From positions 124,001 to 188,000 of the forward strand of contig NZ_JBBCJO010000001.1 of assembly GCF_037190085.1 (NCBI RefSeq): a stretch of DNA of 64,000 bases. Reading direction: 5' to 3'. The DNA comes from Gemmatimonas aurantiaca (GTDB lineage: Bacteria; Gemmatimonadota; Gemmatimonadetes; Gemmatimonadales; Gemmatimonadaceae). Of this stretch, positions 33,932 to 44,584 are shown one piece after another. Under the pieces are notes generated by a model. The model was not told where the DNA came from. It saw only the letters and a list, made by a program, of their open reading frames with translations, and searched no databases. Position 1 is the stretch's first letter. Each line of letters starts with the position of its first letter. A program made the position numbers and the translations under genes.

Positions 33932-34313
33932 GTATGGCCAGTGCCCCCGCCCGTCCCGCGTCTTCAAGACCGCCTGGTTCGCCAAGGCGGCCCGCAAGGC
34001 AACCATCGGGGACGACGAGCTGTGCCGCGCCGTGAAGCAGGCCCAGGCCGGACAGTGCGACGACCTCGGCGGCGGGGTGTACAAGAAACGGGTGAGCCGG
34101 AACCTCTACCGGAGTATCGTGCTGGCGAAGGGTGGCCGATACTGGGTGCTGACGTACCTGTTCGCAAAGAAGGACCGCGCCAACATCGATGCGGCGGAGC
34201 TTGCGACTTTCCGTGAGCTCGCCAAAGGGTACGAGAAGCTGACGGCCGCGCAGCTCAGCGAGCTGCTCACCTCCAAGGACCTCGAGGAGATCTGTCATGG
34301 CGACCAAGCCTAA
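33918..34313 (+). CDS. RelE/HigB-family toxin (start damaged or misplaced)
   Basis: A RelE-type mRNA interferase: VFKTAWFAKAARKATI, GGGVYKKRVSRNLYRSIVLA, and YWVLTYLFAKKDRANID, followed by ELATFRELAKGY. The family cuts mRNA at the ribosome and is held inactive by the antitoxin encoded just downstream (17-bp overlap). The frame's first start, GTG 33918, lies inside the promoter and is unlikely. An ATG at 33934 is well placed but in another frame; a one-base indel in the C-rich run at 33943-33956 would join it to the toxin frame. The N-terminus may therefore be broken. Confidence 0.75.
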   Translation: MLQYRYGQCPRPSRVFKTAWFAKAARKATIGDDELCRAVKQAQAGQCDDLGGGVYKKRVSRNLYRSIVLAKGGRYWVLTYLFAKKDRANIDAAELATFRELAKGYEKLTAAQLSELLTSKDLEEICHGDQA

Positions 34314-34620
34314 GTACAAGAGCGACGCCTTCGAGGCGATCCATTCCGCCGCATCCGCGCTTCACCGGGTCGGCGCCATCGGCAAGACCACGATGCGTCA
34401 GTTCGACGAAGCGGCGCTGAGTGCCCCCGAGCCCCTCGCCCCAGCGCAGATCAAGAAGATCCGGGAGCAGGCCAAGGTGAGTCAGGCCGTGTTCGCACGC
34501 CGGCTCAACACGAGCGCCAGCACCGTGGAGAAATGGGAAACCGGAGCCAAGCGCCCGAGTGGGGTGGCGCTCAAGATGCTCGCGGTCGTGAGGAAGCACG
34601 GATTGGCGGTGCTGGACTAG
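34297..34620 (+). CDS. HigA-type antitoxin, XRE-family helix-turn-helix
   Basis: A 107-residue DNA-binding antitoxin. The C-terminal half is a lambda-repressor-like HTH: QIKKIREQAKVSQAVFARRL and STVEKWETGAKRPSG, typical of toxin-first HigBA pairs. It overlaps the toxin gene by 17 bp, so the two are translationally coupled. It should neutralise the RelE-type toxin and repress the operon through the palindrome at 33908-33924. It lies within the islet bounded by tRNA-Pro repeats. Confidence 0.85.
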   Translation: MATKPKYKSDAFEAIHSAASALHRVGAIGKTTMRQFDEAALSAPEPLAPAQIKKIREQAKVSQAVFARRLNTSASTVEKWETGAKRPSGVALKMLAVVRKHGLAVLD

Positions 34621-34706
34621 CTGTAGACGCTAAGGAGGTTGTTCACAGGGATAGCCGTTGCAAGCTGAAGTTGTCGAGGCCATTACTCACAACCGCCAGA
34701 GCCCCT

Positions 34707-35344
34707 ATGAACACCCGCAAAAATGCCCGGCTCACCGCTTGGGCGCGACAGGAGATCGTGACCCGCGTCGGGCGGGCGAGACGCAGGGCGAGATCGCCCG
34801 CCTCGACGCGGGTCACGCGAGAAACGGTGAACAAGTGGTACCGCCGCCTGTCGCAGGCCCCCGAGCCGGCGCGGGCAGCGCCAGGCCGTTTCTCGCGGCC
34901 GCACACCTCCCCGACGCGGCGGCGGCGTACCAAGCGGCGCCAGATTCGCAAAGCCCAGCAGAAACGCTGGAGCAGCCCGCGCATCGCGCAGCACTACGAC
35001 ATCCCGCTGTCGACGGTCACGACGGAGCTGCGACGGGTTGGCCTCAACGCGCTGGCGGCCTTGGAGCCGCCACGGCCGATCGTGCACGGCCGATCGTGCG
35101 CTACGAGCGCCCACGCCCGGGCGAGCTGGTGCACCTCGACATCAAGAAGCTCGGGAGGATCGGGCGCGTCGGGCATCGCATTCACGGGGATCGCCGTCCG
35201 CGCGTCCGTGGCATGGGGTGGGAGTTCCTGCACGTGGCCATCGACGATCACTCGCGTCTGACGTATGCCGAGGTCCTGCCCGATGAACAGGGCGAGACCA
35301 CTCCCTACACTTTTACAACTTTGAACGACGGCACAGCGCGTTGA
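34707..35344 (+). pseudogene. IS481-family transposase remnant, frameshifted and 3'-truncated
   Basis: The ATG at 34707 starts an IS481-like N-terminus (MNTRKNARLTAWARQEIVTR, then a HTH with TRETVNKWYRRL). A frameshift follows: the DDE-domain start RYERPRPGELVHLDIKKLGR and GWEFLHVAIDDHSRLTYAEV is in a different frame, and the match stops at about 35300 (PDEQGETTPY), leaving only the first catalytic Asp region. Just upstream, TGTAGACGCTAAGGAGG at 34621 resembles an IS481 terminal repeat. The element cannot move by itself. Confidence 0.75.
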
Positions 35345-35680
35345 ACTACCTGCTTCCAGCCTCGCGCCTGCCTGCTGCGCTGTGAACAACGTCCCTAGCA
35401 ATTGCAGCTAGATACCGCTGATAGAGGGGATCGTCTTCTCTTGACATAGCAGGAAGCCCAGGGGACTGAAATTTCGAGCACGGGGCACGAGCGCCGCCGA
35501 ATCCAGAATATGCAGCTGTTGGGGCAGTGGGTGAAGAAAACGCGGGACCCGTCCGCGACTGCCAAGTGTCATGTGTCGTCCCACTCCCTCCGACTATTGC
35601 CGCCTTCCAGATCTGTATTGGGCACGCCGATGCATCTCTGGGAGTTCCTAGGGAGTTCCTGAACAAGCAATGACACCCCG
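35345..35680. other. Islet sequence without a recognisable gene
   Basis: About 340 bp between the transposase remnant and the proximal tRNA-Pro repeat. It is lower in GC than its surroundings, and no frame resembles a known protein. No integrase is seen here or elsewhere in the islet. Confidence 0.5.
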
Positions 35681-35716
35681 AAACAAAAACCCGCCAACCA
35701 CCGAAGTGGTTGACGG
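35681..35716 (-). terminator. Rho-independent terminator of the tRNA operon
   Basis: Read on the minus strand, a 12-bp stem (CCCGTCAACCAC with GTGGTTGGCGGG, one G-T pair) with a 4-base TTCG loop is followed by a T-rich tract. It follows tRNA-Pro by 17 bp. The distal copy at 33621-33656 keeps the fold with compensating base changes. Confidence 0.85.
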
Positions 35717-35777
35717 GCTTCCATTTATCTCAGTCGGGGCGACTGGATTTGAACCAGCGACCTCCTGCTCCCGAAGC
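35681..35777. repeat. Proximal direct repeat overlapping tRNA-Pro (att-like)
   Basis: This is the partner of 33621-33717. It covers the terminator and the 3' half of the intact tRNA-Pro gene. With its mate it encloses the ~2 kb islet holding the toxin-antitoxin genes and the IS481 remnant. Confidence 0.75.
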
Positions 35778-35807
35778 AGGCGCTCTACCGGGCTAAGCTA
35801 CGCCCCG
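35734..35807 (-). tRNA. tRNA-Pro (anticodon CGG)
   Basis: The cloverleaf folds with acceptor CGGGGCG/CGCCCCG, T arm GGTTCAAATCC, and anticodon loop TTCGGGA in a CCTGC/GCAGG stem, which gives anticodon CGG for CCG codons. It is the last gene of the leftward tRNA cluster and the site of an apparent integration event. Confidence 0.92.
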
Positions 35808-35839
35808 TGCGATTCCGGTTCCCATCTCCGCTCCCTCAA

Positions 35840-35913
35840 CGCGCCTGGAAGGACTCGAACCTCCAACCTTCTGATCCGTAGTCAGATGCTCTATCCAATT
35901 GAGCTACAGGCGC
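35840..35913 (-). tRNA. tRNA-Arg (anticodon ACG)
   Basis: Acceptor GCGCCTG/CAGGCGC, anticodon stem TCTGA/TCAGA with loop CTACGGA, T arm GGTTCGAGTCC. The ACG anticodon is presumably edited to ICG to read CGN codons. Confidence 0.92.
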
Positions 35914-36030
35914 AACGATCAACTGCGTCCGGAACCGCACCCCTCGCCTTTCGGTGAAGGACCAGCAACCTAGTGACTCCAGACAGCGGTCGCTACTACC
36001 CGACCACCACCCGATCCCCAGGGTCCTGCA

Positions 36031-36104
36031 TGGGTCGTACAAGACTCGAACTTGTGACCTCCACGATGTCAACGTGGCGCTCTAACCAACTGAGCTAACG
36101 ACCC
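36031..36104 (-). tRNA. tRNA-Val (anticodon GAC)
   Basis: Acceptor GGGTCGT/ACGACCC, anticodon stem CCACG/CGTGG with loop TTGACAT, T arm AGTTCGAGTCT. It reads GTC and GTT. Confidence 0.92.
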
Positions 36105-36123
36105 TTCGACATCGGTCCCACAG

Positions 36124-36196
36124 AGCGGGAAACGGGACTCGAACCCGCGACCCCAACCTTGGCAAGGTTGTGCTCTACCAACTGAGCTATTCCCGC
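36124..36196 (-). tRNA. tRNA-Gly (anticodon GCC)
   Basis: Acceptor GCGGGAA/TTCCCGC, anticodon stem CAACC/GGTTG with loop TTGCCAA, T arm GGTTCGAGTCC. It reads GGC and GGT. Confidence 0.92.
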
Positions 36197-36306
36197 AACT
36201 CCTCCCGACTGGCCACCCGCGCCGGTCAAGGCCATCAACAGCCACTGCACGAGCTACCGCACGACACCCGGACACCCTTGCAGGCGCCCAACGTACCGTC
36301 CCGGGA

Positions 36307-36379
<73 letters not shown>

Positions 36380-36727
36380 GGGCGCGACACCCTCGCAAAC
36401 GGCAGCCCAGAGCAAAAAACCAGGGGCACCCGCCAGCGAGGGCGTCAGGAACGCGCAGTCTAGTCGGGTGTATGTCCGTCGTCAAGCAGAGTTGGCCGAA
36501 TCACACTGGCGAAAGCCTCCACGTGGCGTATCTTGCATGGCTCCCCCCGCAGCGCCAGGGTTTCCCCGGCGCCGCGGCAACGCGCGCCATGGGATGCACG
36601 TTGCAGACTGGAGGGAATGACACCGGCGCTGACGCTCTGGCCGCCGATCGCTTCGTCCGTTCGCACGCACTCACGTTTCACCGTCAGGGATGCGCCTCGC
36701 ACATCCCCTCAGGTCCCATAGAACTCC
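36380..36727. other. Divergent region between the tRNA cluster and the sigma factor gene
   Basis: A 348-bp gap without a convincing gene. It must hold the tRNA operon promoter (leftward) and the sigma factor promoter (rightward). I see no clear -35/-10 pair. Confidence 0.4.
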
Positions 36728-37615
36728 ATGACTGAAGTCAAGCGGAAGCGCCGTCGCGCCACACCGGCTGGTATCGCTCCCTCCGAGCCGGAACGCGACA
36801 TCCTCGACCAGTACCTGTACGAAGTCAGCACCTATCCGCTCCTCAAGGCCGCCGAGGAAATCGAGCTGGCCAAGAAGATCCGGGCGGGCGATCAGGACGC
36901 GCTCCAGGAGCTGGTCAAGCGTAATCTCCGCTTCGTCATCTCCGTGGCCAAGAAGTACCAGAACCGCGGCCTCCCCCTCATCGACCTGATCGGGGAAGGC
37001 AACGTCGGTCTGCTCACGGCCGCCCGGAAGTTCGATCCCGACCAGGGCGTGAAGTTCATCTCCTACGCCGTGTGGTGGATCCGCCAGGCCATCCTGTCGT
37101 CGCTGGCCCGCCAGGGACGCACGGTGCGTGTGCCGCTCAACCGCACCGCCGACCTGTCGCGCATCATCAAGGCCTCCGAAATCCTTCGGCAGAAGCTCCG
37201 CCGCGAGCCGTCGCCCGAAGAACTCGCACAGGTCACCGGTCTCTCCGTCGACGTGGTCCAGTCGCTCGCCGCCCTCAACACCGGCGACGTGCGCCTCGAT
37301 GCGCCCATGGATCCCGATGGCGACCGCTCGCTCATCGAGCGCTTCGTGGCCGACGAGATGCCCGACACCGAGGAGGAAGCCATGAACCGCTTCCTCACCG
37401 ACGAGATCGAGCAGGCGCTGTCCACACTGCCCCCCCGCGACGCCAAGGTCCTGCGCCTCTACTTCGGTCTCGAAGGCGGCCGCGAACACACCCTCGAAGA
37501 GATCGGCTCCATGCTCGGCGTGACCCGCGAGCGCGTCCGGCAGCTGCGCGACCGGGCGCTCAAGCGGTTGCGCGAGGGCGACGTGGGACGCGCACTGTCG
37601 AGTTTCGCGGCCTGA
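36728..37615 (+). CDS. RNA polymerase sigma factor, sigma-70 RpoD/SigA-like
   Basis: A 295-residue sigma factor. Region 1.2 is DQYLYEVSTYPLLKAAEEIE; region 2 has RNLRFVISVAKKYQNRGLPL and DLIGEGNVGLLTAARKFDP with the -10-binding FISYAVWWIRQAI; region 3 is around RTADLSRIIKASEILRQ; region 4 ends with the HTH TLEEIGSMLGVTRERVRQLR. Region 1.1 is absent and the length is well below a typical RpoD, so it may be either a compact primary sigma factor or a group 2 paralogue. It recognises -35/-10 promoters. Its position near tRNA genes does not decide which. Confidence 0.9.
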   Translation: MTEVKRKRRRATPAGIAPSEPERDILDQYLYEVSTYPLLKAAEEIELAKKIRAGDQDALQELVKRNLRFVISVAKKYQNRGLPLIDLIGEGNVGLLTAARKFDPDQGVKFISYAVWWIRQAILSSLARQGRTVRVPLNRTADLSRIIKASEILRQKLRREPSPEELAQVTGLSVDVVQSLAALNTGDVRLDAPMDPDGDRSLIERFVADEMPDTEEEAMNRFLTDEIEQALSTLPPRDAKVLRLYFGLEGGREHTLEEIGSMLGVTRERVRQLRDRALKRLREGDVGRALSSFAA

Positions 37616-37674
37616 GATCTTCCCGGCCTGAGCCGGACCCCGCCCGACCGGCGGGGCTCCTCGCGGGCTGAGAG

Positions 37675-37843
37675 CTCCACGACAGGAAGCAGGAGGGAGT
37701 TGGCCAGAGCGACGAAGCACGTCAGACCACACACCGTCTGACATCCTCCGTCCCCCTGACCAGCTCCCTCCTGCTTTCTATCATGGTCTGACATGGTCTG
37801 ACCTCTCACCTCTGATCTCCGATGGAAGTAGATTTGTGATTCC
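37675..37843. repeat. TCAGA-family inverted repeat, copy 3 (short form)
   Basis: Arms at 37681-37707 and 37756-37782 are reverse complements at 23 of 27 bases; they share the GGAAGCAGGAGGGAG core of copies 1 and 2. The remaining ~60 bp are TCTGACC words. It sits between the sigma factor and the MlaF gene. Confidence 0.75.
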
Positions 37844-38755
37844 ATGATCGAGTTCAAGGACGTTCACAAAGCCTTCGGCCCCAAGCAGGTGCTCCGCGGT
37901 TTTTCCCTCCAGGTCAGGGAAGGCGAAACCATGGTCATCATCGGCTATTCCGGGACCGGCAAGTCCGTCGCCATCAAGCACATCGTCGGCCTCCTCGAAC
38001 CCGACGCCGGCGAGGTCTGGGTCGATGGCAAGCGCGTCGACACCCTCTCGCGCAAAGACCTGTACGCCCTGCGCGGCAACATCGGCTACGTCTTCCAGTT
38101 CGCCGCCCTCTTCGACTCCATGACCATCGGCGAGAACGTCGCCATGGGGCTCCGCAAGCAGGGCACGCTCTCCGAACAGGAGATCGCGGCCCGCGTGACC
38201 GAAGCGCTCGAACTGGTCGATCTCCCCGACGTGCAGAACCGCATGCCGGCCGAACTCTCGGGCGGCATGCGCAAGCGGGTGGGCATCGCGCGCGCCATCG
38301 CGCTGCGGCCCAAGTACATCCTCTACGACGAACCCACCACCGGTCTCGATCCCGTCACGTCGGCCACCATCGACACGCTCATGGTGCGCATGCGGGAGCA
38401 GCTCGGCGTCACCGGCATCGTGATCACGCACGACATGCGCAGCGCCTACACCGTGGGCACGCGCATCGCGATGCTGTACGAAGGCAAGGTGCGGGCGGTG
38501 GGCACCGTGAAGGAGATCCAGCACTCCACCGATCCGATCGTGCGGCAGTTCATCGAAGGGCGTGCCACGCTCGAAGGCAGTGCGCCACTCATCGGCACCA
38601 GTGCCGCGCTCGAAGCGGCCACGGAAGTCGGCGCCGCCATTGCCGCCGAAGTCGCCGAGGAGATTGCCGACGCGCAGTCCGACGTGGAGACTGGCGTGTC
38701 GGGAATTGGCGCGGCCGCCGATCGTGAACACCCCGGACCGGGCGGTCGTCGCTGA
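37844..38755 (+). CDS. mlaF: MlaF-like ABC transporter ATP-binding protein
   Basis: A 303-residue ATPase of the Mla (lipid transport) family. Walker A is GYSGTGKS, the Q loop is VFQFAALFDSMT (typical MlaF), the signature LSGGMRKRVGIARAIA and Walker B YILYDEPTTGLDP. The last ~55 residues form an Ala/Glu-rich acidic extension beyond the usual ~265. MlaF powers phospholipid transfer between the membranes with MlaE and MlaD; neither is next to it here, so they must be encoded elsewhere. The stop overlaps the Nudix ATG (TGATG). Confidence 0.88.
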   Translation: MIEFKDVHKAFGPKQVLRGFSLQVREGETMVIIGYSGTGKSVAIKHIVGLLEPDAGEVWVDGKRVDTLSRKDLYALRGNIGYVFQFAALFDSMTIGENVAMGLRKQGTLSEQEIAARVTEALELVDLPDVQNRMPAELSGGMRKRVGIARAIALRPKYILYDEPTTGLDPVTSATIDTLMVRMREQLGVTGIVITHDMRSAYTVGTRIAMLYEGKVRAVGTVKEIQHSTDPIVRQFIEGRATLEGSAPLIGTSAALEAATEVGAAIAAEVAEEIADAQSDVETGVSGIGAAADREHPGPGGRR

Positions 38756-39246
38756 TGGCATCCCCCTCCCGCAATCCGCGCAAGCGCTCGTCGCGTGCGC
38801 GTCTCGAGACATCGGCGGGAGGCGTGGTCTATCGTCTGCAGAATGGGCAGCCGTATTTCCTGCTCATTCGCGACAGCTATCGCAACTGGGGTTTCCCCAA
38901 GGGGCATCTCGAGAGCGACGAGGCGCCCGACACGGCTGCGATGCGGGAAGTGCGTGAAGAAACCGGGCTGGCCGAAGTGACACTCGACGGAGCGATCGAC
39001 ACCATCGACTGGTTCTTTCGCTTCCGGGGGCGGCTCGTGCACAAGGTGTGTCACTTCTTCCTGATGCACACCGAAGCGGAGCGTACCACTCCGCAGCGTG
39101 CCGAGGGCATCACCGCCTGTCGTTGGGTCTCGTTCGACGAAGCGTCCGAACTCGTGTCGTATGCGAATGCGCGGGACGTGCTCCGGAGGGCGCATGCCAT
39201 GGTGCGCGGCATCGATCTCTCGCGCGATCCCGCCTCGCTGCCGTGA
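38755..39246 (+). CDS. Nudix hydrolase
   Basis: A 163-residue Nudix protein. The full box GX5EX7REUXEEXGU is present from residue 49 as GHLESDEAPDTAAM then REVREETGL, with all metal-binding Glu residues. The N-terminus begins with a basic stretch and SAGGVVYR. Members hydrolyse nucleoside diphosphates linked to another moiety; the RNWGFPKGHLE start of the box is like the Ap4A/diphosphoinositol-polyphosphate group. It is translationally coupled to the mlaF gene. Confidence 0.88.
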   Translation: MASPSRNPRKRSSRARLETSAGGVVYRLQNGQPYFLLIRDSYRNWGFPKGHLESDEAPDTAAMREVREETGLAEVTLDGAIDTIDWFFRFRGRLVHKVCHFFLMHTEAERTTPQRAEGITACRWVSFDEASELVSYANARDVLRRAHAMVRGIDLSRDPASLP

Positions 39247-39270
39247 GGACGATCGCATGAAGGCCACCGC

Positions 39271-40116
39271 ATGAAGACCACCACCCGCGGGGGAGCGGAT
39301 GCCTCCTCGTCGGCGCTCTGTCTGGTGACGCTGCTGCGCCGGGAGCGCGCGCGTGCGCTGGTGCGTGCCGCATTCCCCCGGCGTCGGGCACATCTAGTCT
39401 CCGTCCGTTCAGTGGTCGAGGTGGAAGAGCATCTGCTGAAGGACCTGGTGGATGCCGTCATCATCGATGCCGGTGCCGGCGACGACGTGCCGCGATTGCT
39501 CGCCCGCGCCGAGGAGTTCGCCAGCATTCCCTTCGTGCTCGTGACCACCCTGCTGCCTGCCGATGCGCCGCTGGTGGCGAAGGCGGCAGAAGCCGGCGTG
39601 TGCGAGATTCTCATCGAAGGACTCGACGACAGCGTGGCCCGCGATCTGGTGGCCCGCCGGGCCTTCTCCACGCGGTTCGAACGGGCCCTGGCCGCACCGC
39701 CCTCGTCGCTGCACCTGGAAACGCCGCTGCAACTGGCGGTCTGGCAGAGCGTGGTCCGGCGCGCCGGCCGGCCGGTGCGCACCGATCAGCTGGCGAAGGA
39801 GCTCAGCGTCTCCCGTGAGCACCTCTCCCGCAGTTTCGCGGTAGGGCAGGCGCCCACGCTCAAGAAGGTCATCGACCTGGTGCGTGTCCTGGCTGCCGCC
39901 GAACTGTCCAAGAACGCCGGCTACGATGTCCGTGACGTGGCCCAGGTCCTGGGCTTCGCCAGCTCCTCGCATCTCTCCAGCACGACCCAGCGTCTGGTCG
40001 GCGCCAAGGCCTCCAGTCTGTCGCGCCTGCGCGCCATGGACCTGCTCCAGCGTTTCAGCCGCTACGCCCAAACCCCCGACGAGGAAGAGCCAGCCCCGGC
40101 CACCGCCTCGGTCTGA
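39271..40116 (+). CDS. AraC-type HTH regulator with receiver-like N-terminal domain
   Basis: A 281-residue regulator. Residues 15-140 resemble a degenerate response-regulator receiver (DAVIIDAGAGDDVP, FVLVTTLLPADAPLV) without a clear phosphorylatable triad. The C-terminal ~100 residues hold an AraC-like double HTH: TDQLAKELSVSREHLSRSF and DVRDVAQVLGFASSSHLS. The target is unknown. Its TGA stop is formed by the TCTGA word that opens the next TCAGA-type repeat. It sits directly before the atp operon. Confidence 0.75.
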   Translation: MKTTTRGGADASSSALCLVTLLRRERARALVRAAFPRRRAHLVSVRSVVEVEEHLLKDLVDAVIIDAGAGDDVPRLLARAEEFASIPFVLVTTLLPADAPLVAKAAEAGVCEILIEGLDDSVARDLVARRAFSTRFERALAAPPSSLHLETPLQLAVWQSVVRRAGRPVRTDQLAKELSVSREHLSRSFAVGQAPTLKKVIDLVRVLAAAELSKNAGYDVRDVAQVLGFASSSHLSSTTQRLVGAKASSLSRLRAMDLLQRFSRYAQTPDEEEPAPATASV

Positions 40117-40165
40117 CATCCTCCGTCCCCCTGACCAGCTCCCCCCTGCCCCCTATCACTCCCGA
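40113..40165. repeat. TCAGA-family repeat, copy 4 (half element)
   Basis: Positions 40113-40140 are identical over 28 bp to 37738-37765, the right arm of copy 3. No left arm is present. The repeat supplies the stop codon of the upstream AraC-like gene. Confidence 0.75.
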
Positions 40166-40183
40166 CTTGCCCCCACTCCACCC

Positions 40184-40203
40184 CTTGTGATAATTTTCAC
40201 AAG
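40184..40203. promoter_or_regulatory. CRP/FNR-type palindrome upstream of atpA
   Basis: A perfect 7-bp inverted repeat CTTGTGA-N6-TCACAAG with a TAATTT spacer, 43 bp before the atpA start. TGTGA-N6-TCACA is the CRP-family consensus. The binder is unknown. Confidence 0.55.
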
Positions 40204-40245
40204 CTGTCCCCAAATCTTTACGACCGCATACAAAGCCCCTGTATC

Positions 40246-41808
<1,563 letters not shown>

Positions 41809-41817
41809 GGCCCGACG

Positions 41818-42690
41818 ATGGCCAAGGGGAAGGAACTCAAGGGGCGTATCCGCTCCACGGAGAATACGCGGAAGATCACGCGCACCATGGAAATGGTCGC
41901 GACGTCGAAGCTGAAGCGGGCCACCGACCGGGTGGCCGCGGCGCGCCCGTATGCGCTCGCGCTCGGCGAGGTGCTCTCGCACGTGTATTCGCCTGAGCTG
42001 GCCGACCGCTTTCCGCTGCTGCGGCGTCCCGCGACGCCGCGCACGGTGGCGCTGGTCGTGCTCACGGCCAATCGGGGTCTGTGTGGCGCGTTCAACGCGA
42101 ACCTGATCAAGGAAGCCCGCGCCCGCCTCGCGGAACTCGAAGGCCGGGGGCTCACCGTCGAGCTCCATGTCGTCGGCCGCAAGGGCGCCGGCTTCTTCCG
42201 CTACATCAACCGTGCGCTCGCCTCGCAGCGCACGGACATCACCGACAAGCCGACGGCGGCCGATGCCGCGTCGCTGATCGATGGACTCATGCAGCGGTTC
42301 GCTGCGGGCGCCGTCGATGCGGTGTACGTGACGTACGCGAAGTATCTCTCGGCGCTCTCGGCGCCGCCGACCACCGAGCAGGTGCTGCCGGTGGCGCCGC
42401 CCACCACGAAGACCGATGGTGGCGTGCAGCACGACTTCATCCTCGCGCCCTCCGCCGACGCGATCCTCGAAGCACTGCTTCCGCTCTACGTGCGCAATGC
42501 GATGTATCGCGCGCTCGTCGAGACCGAAGCCGGCTTCCAGAGCGCGCAGCGGACGGCGATGAAGAACGCGACGGACAATGCGACCGAGCTGCTGCAGGTG
42601 CTCAAGCGCACCTACAACTCGGCGCGTCAGGCGCAGATCACGCAGGAAATCGCCGAAATCGTCGGCGGTGCATCGGCATTGCAGGGCTGA
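41818..42690 (+). CDS. atpG: ATP synthase F1 subunit gamma
   Basis: A 290-residue central-stalk subunit. The N-terminal helix begins GKELKGRIRSTENTRKITRT with MEMVATSKLKRA, and the C-terminal helix has NATDNATELLQVLKRTYNSA and RQAQITQEIAEIVGGA, both strongly conserved. The Rossmann-like middle has LVVLTANRGLCGAFNANLIK. It rotates within alpha3beta3 to couple proton flow to catalysis. It starts 9 bp after atpA. Confidence 0.95.
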   Translation: MAKGKELKGRIRSTENTRKITRTMEMVATSKLKRATDRVAAARPYALALGEVLSHVYSPELADRFPLLRRPATPRTVALVVLTANRGLCGAFNANLIKEARARLAELEGRGLTVELHVVGRKGAGFFRYINRALASQRTDITDKPTAADAASLIDGLMQRFAAGAVDAVYVTYAKYLSALSAPPTTEQVLPVAPPTTKTDGGVQHDFILAPSADAILEALLPLYVRNAMYRALVETEAGFQSAQRTAMKNATDNATELLQVLKRTYNSARQAQITQEIAEIVGGASALQG

Positions 42691-42716
42691 CGTTTCACCA
42701 TATCCAGTACGCATCC

Positions 42717-44147
<1,431 letters not shown>

Positions 44148-44150
44148 TCG

Positions 44151-44411
44151 GTGAGCGACGCACTGAAGGTGTCGGTGATCTCGCCCGAGCGCGTGCTGTT
44201 CGAAGGCACCGCGCGTGGTGTGATCGCGCCCGCCTTCGATGGCGAAGTGGGCATTCTTCCGCTGCACGCGCCGCTCATGACGCTGCTGGGGAAGGGCACG
44301 CTGCGCATCGACACGACGCAGGGCGAGAAGCGGTACACGGTCGACGGCGGCTTCCTGCAGGTCGTCGACGACCAGGTCCGCGTGGTGACGGAGCAGGCCA
44401 CGGCCGCCTGA
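44151..44411 (+). CDS. atpC: ATP synthase F1 subunit epsilon, short form
   Basis: An 86-residue epsilon with the whole N-terminal beta-sandwich (LKVSVISPERVLFEGTARGV, EVGILPLHAPLMTLLGKG, RYTVDGGFLQVVDD). The C-terminal helical hairpin of ~45 residues, which inhibits ATP hydrolysis in other bacteria, is absent. A GTG start 3 bp after atpD is chosen. It fixes gamma to the c-ring. Short forms are known from Chlorobi. Confidence 0.92.
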   Translation: MSDALKVSVISPERVLFEGTARGVIAPAFDGEVGILPLHAPLMTLLGKGTLRIDTTQGEKRYTVDGGFLQVVDDQVRVVTEQATAA

Positions 44412-44504
44412 TTCGTGGCGGGCCGCCGATGTCACGCCGGTGTCACGGCGGCGCAGGCGACTGCGCTCGATGGCGAAACAGACAGGCGACACAAGGTGGC
44501 ATCC

Positions 44505-44535
44505 GAGGCACGGGGCAATCCCGTGCCTCACGTGT
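44505..44535 (+). terminator. Hairpin terminator of the atp operon
   Basis: A perfect 10-bp stem GAGGCACGGG/CCCGTGCCTC with a 5-base loop, followed by ACGTGTTTCTC, about 95 bp after atpC. Confidence 0.7.
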
Positions 44536-44584
44536 TTCTCAGAGGTGCAACGTCTGGAAGTGGTGCGGCGTAAGTCTTAAGGGC

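Noticed and set aside
35346..35666. 106-codon minus-strand frame in the islet
   Set aside because: Low-complexity composition and no start signal; no similarity to integrases or TA proteins.
37638..37656. 7-bp GC hairpin after the sigma factor considered as a terminator
   Set aside because: No T-tract and only a short stem; not strong enough to list.
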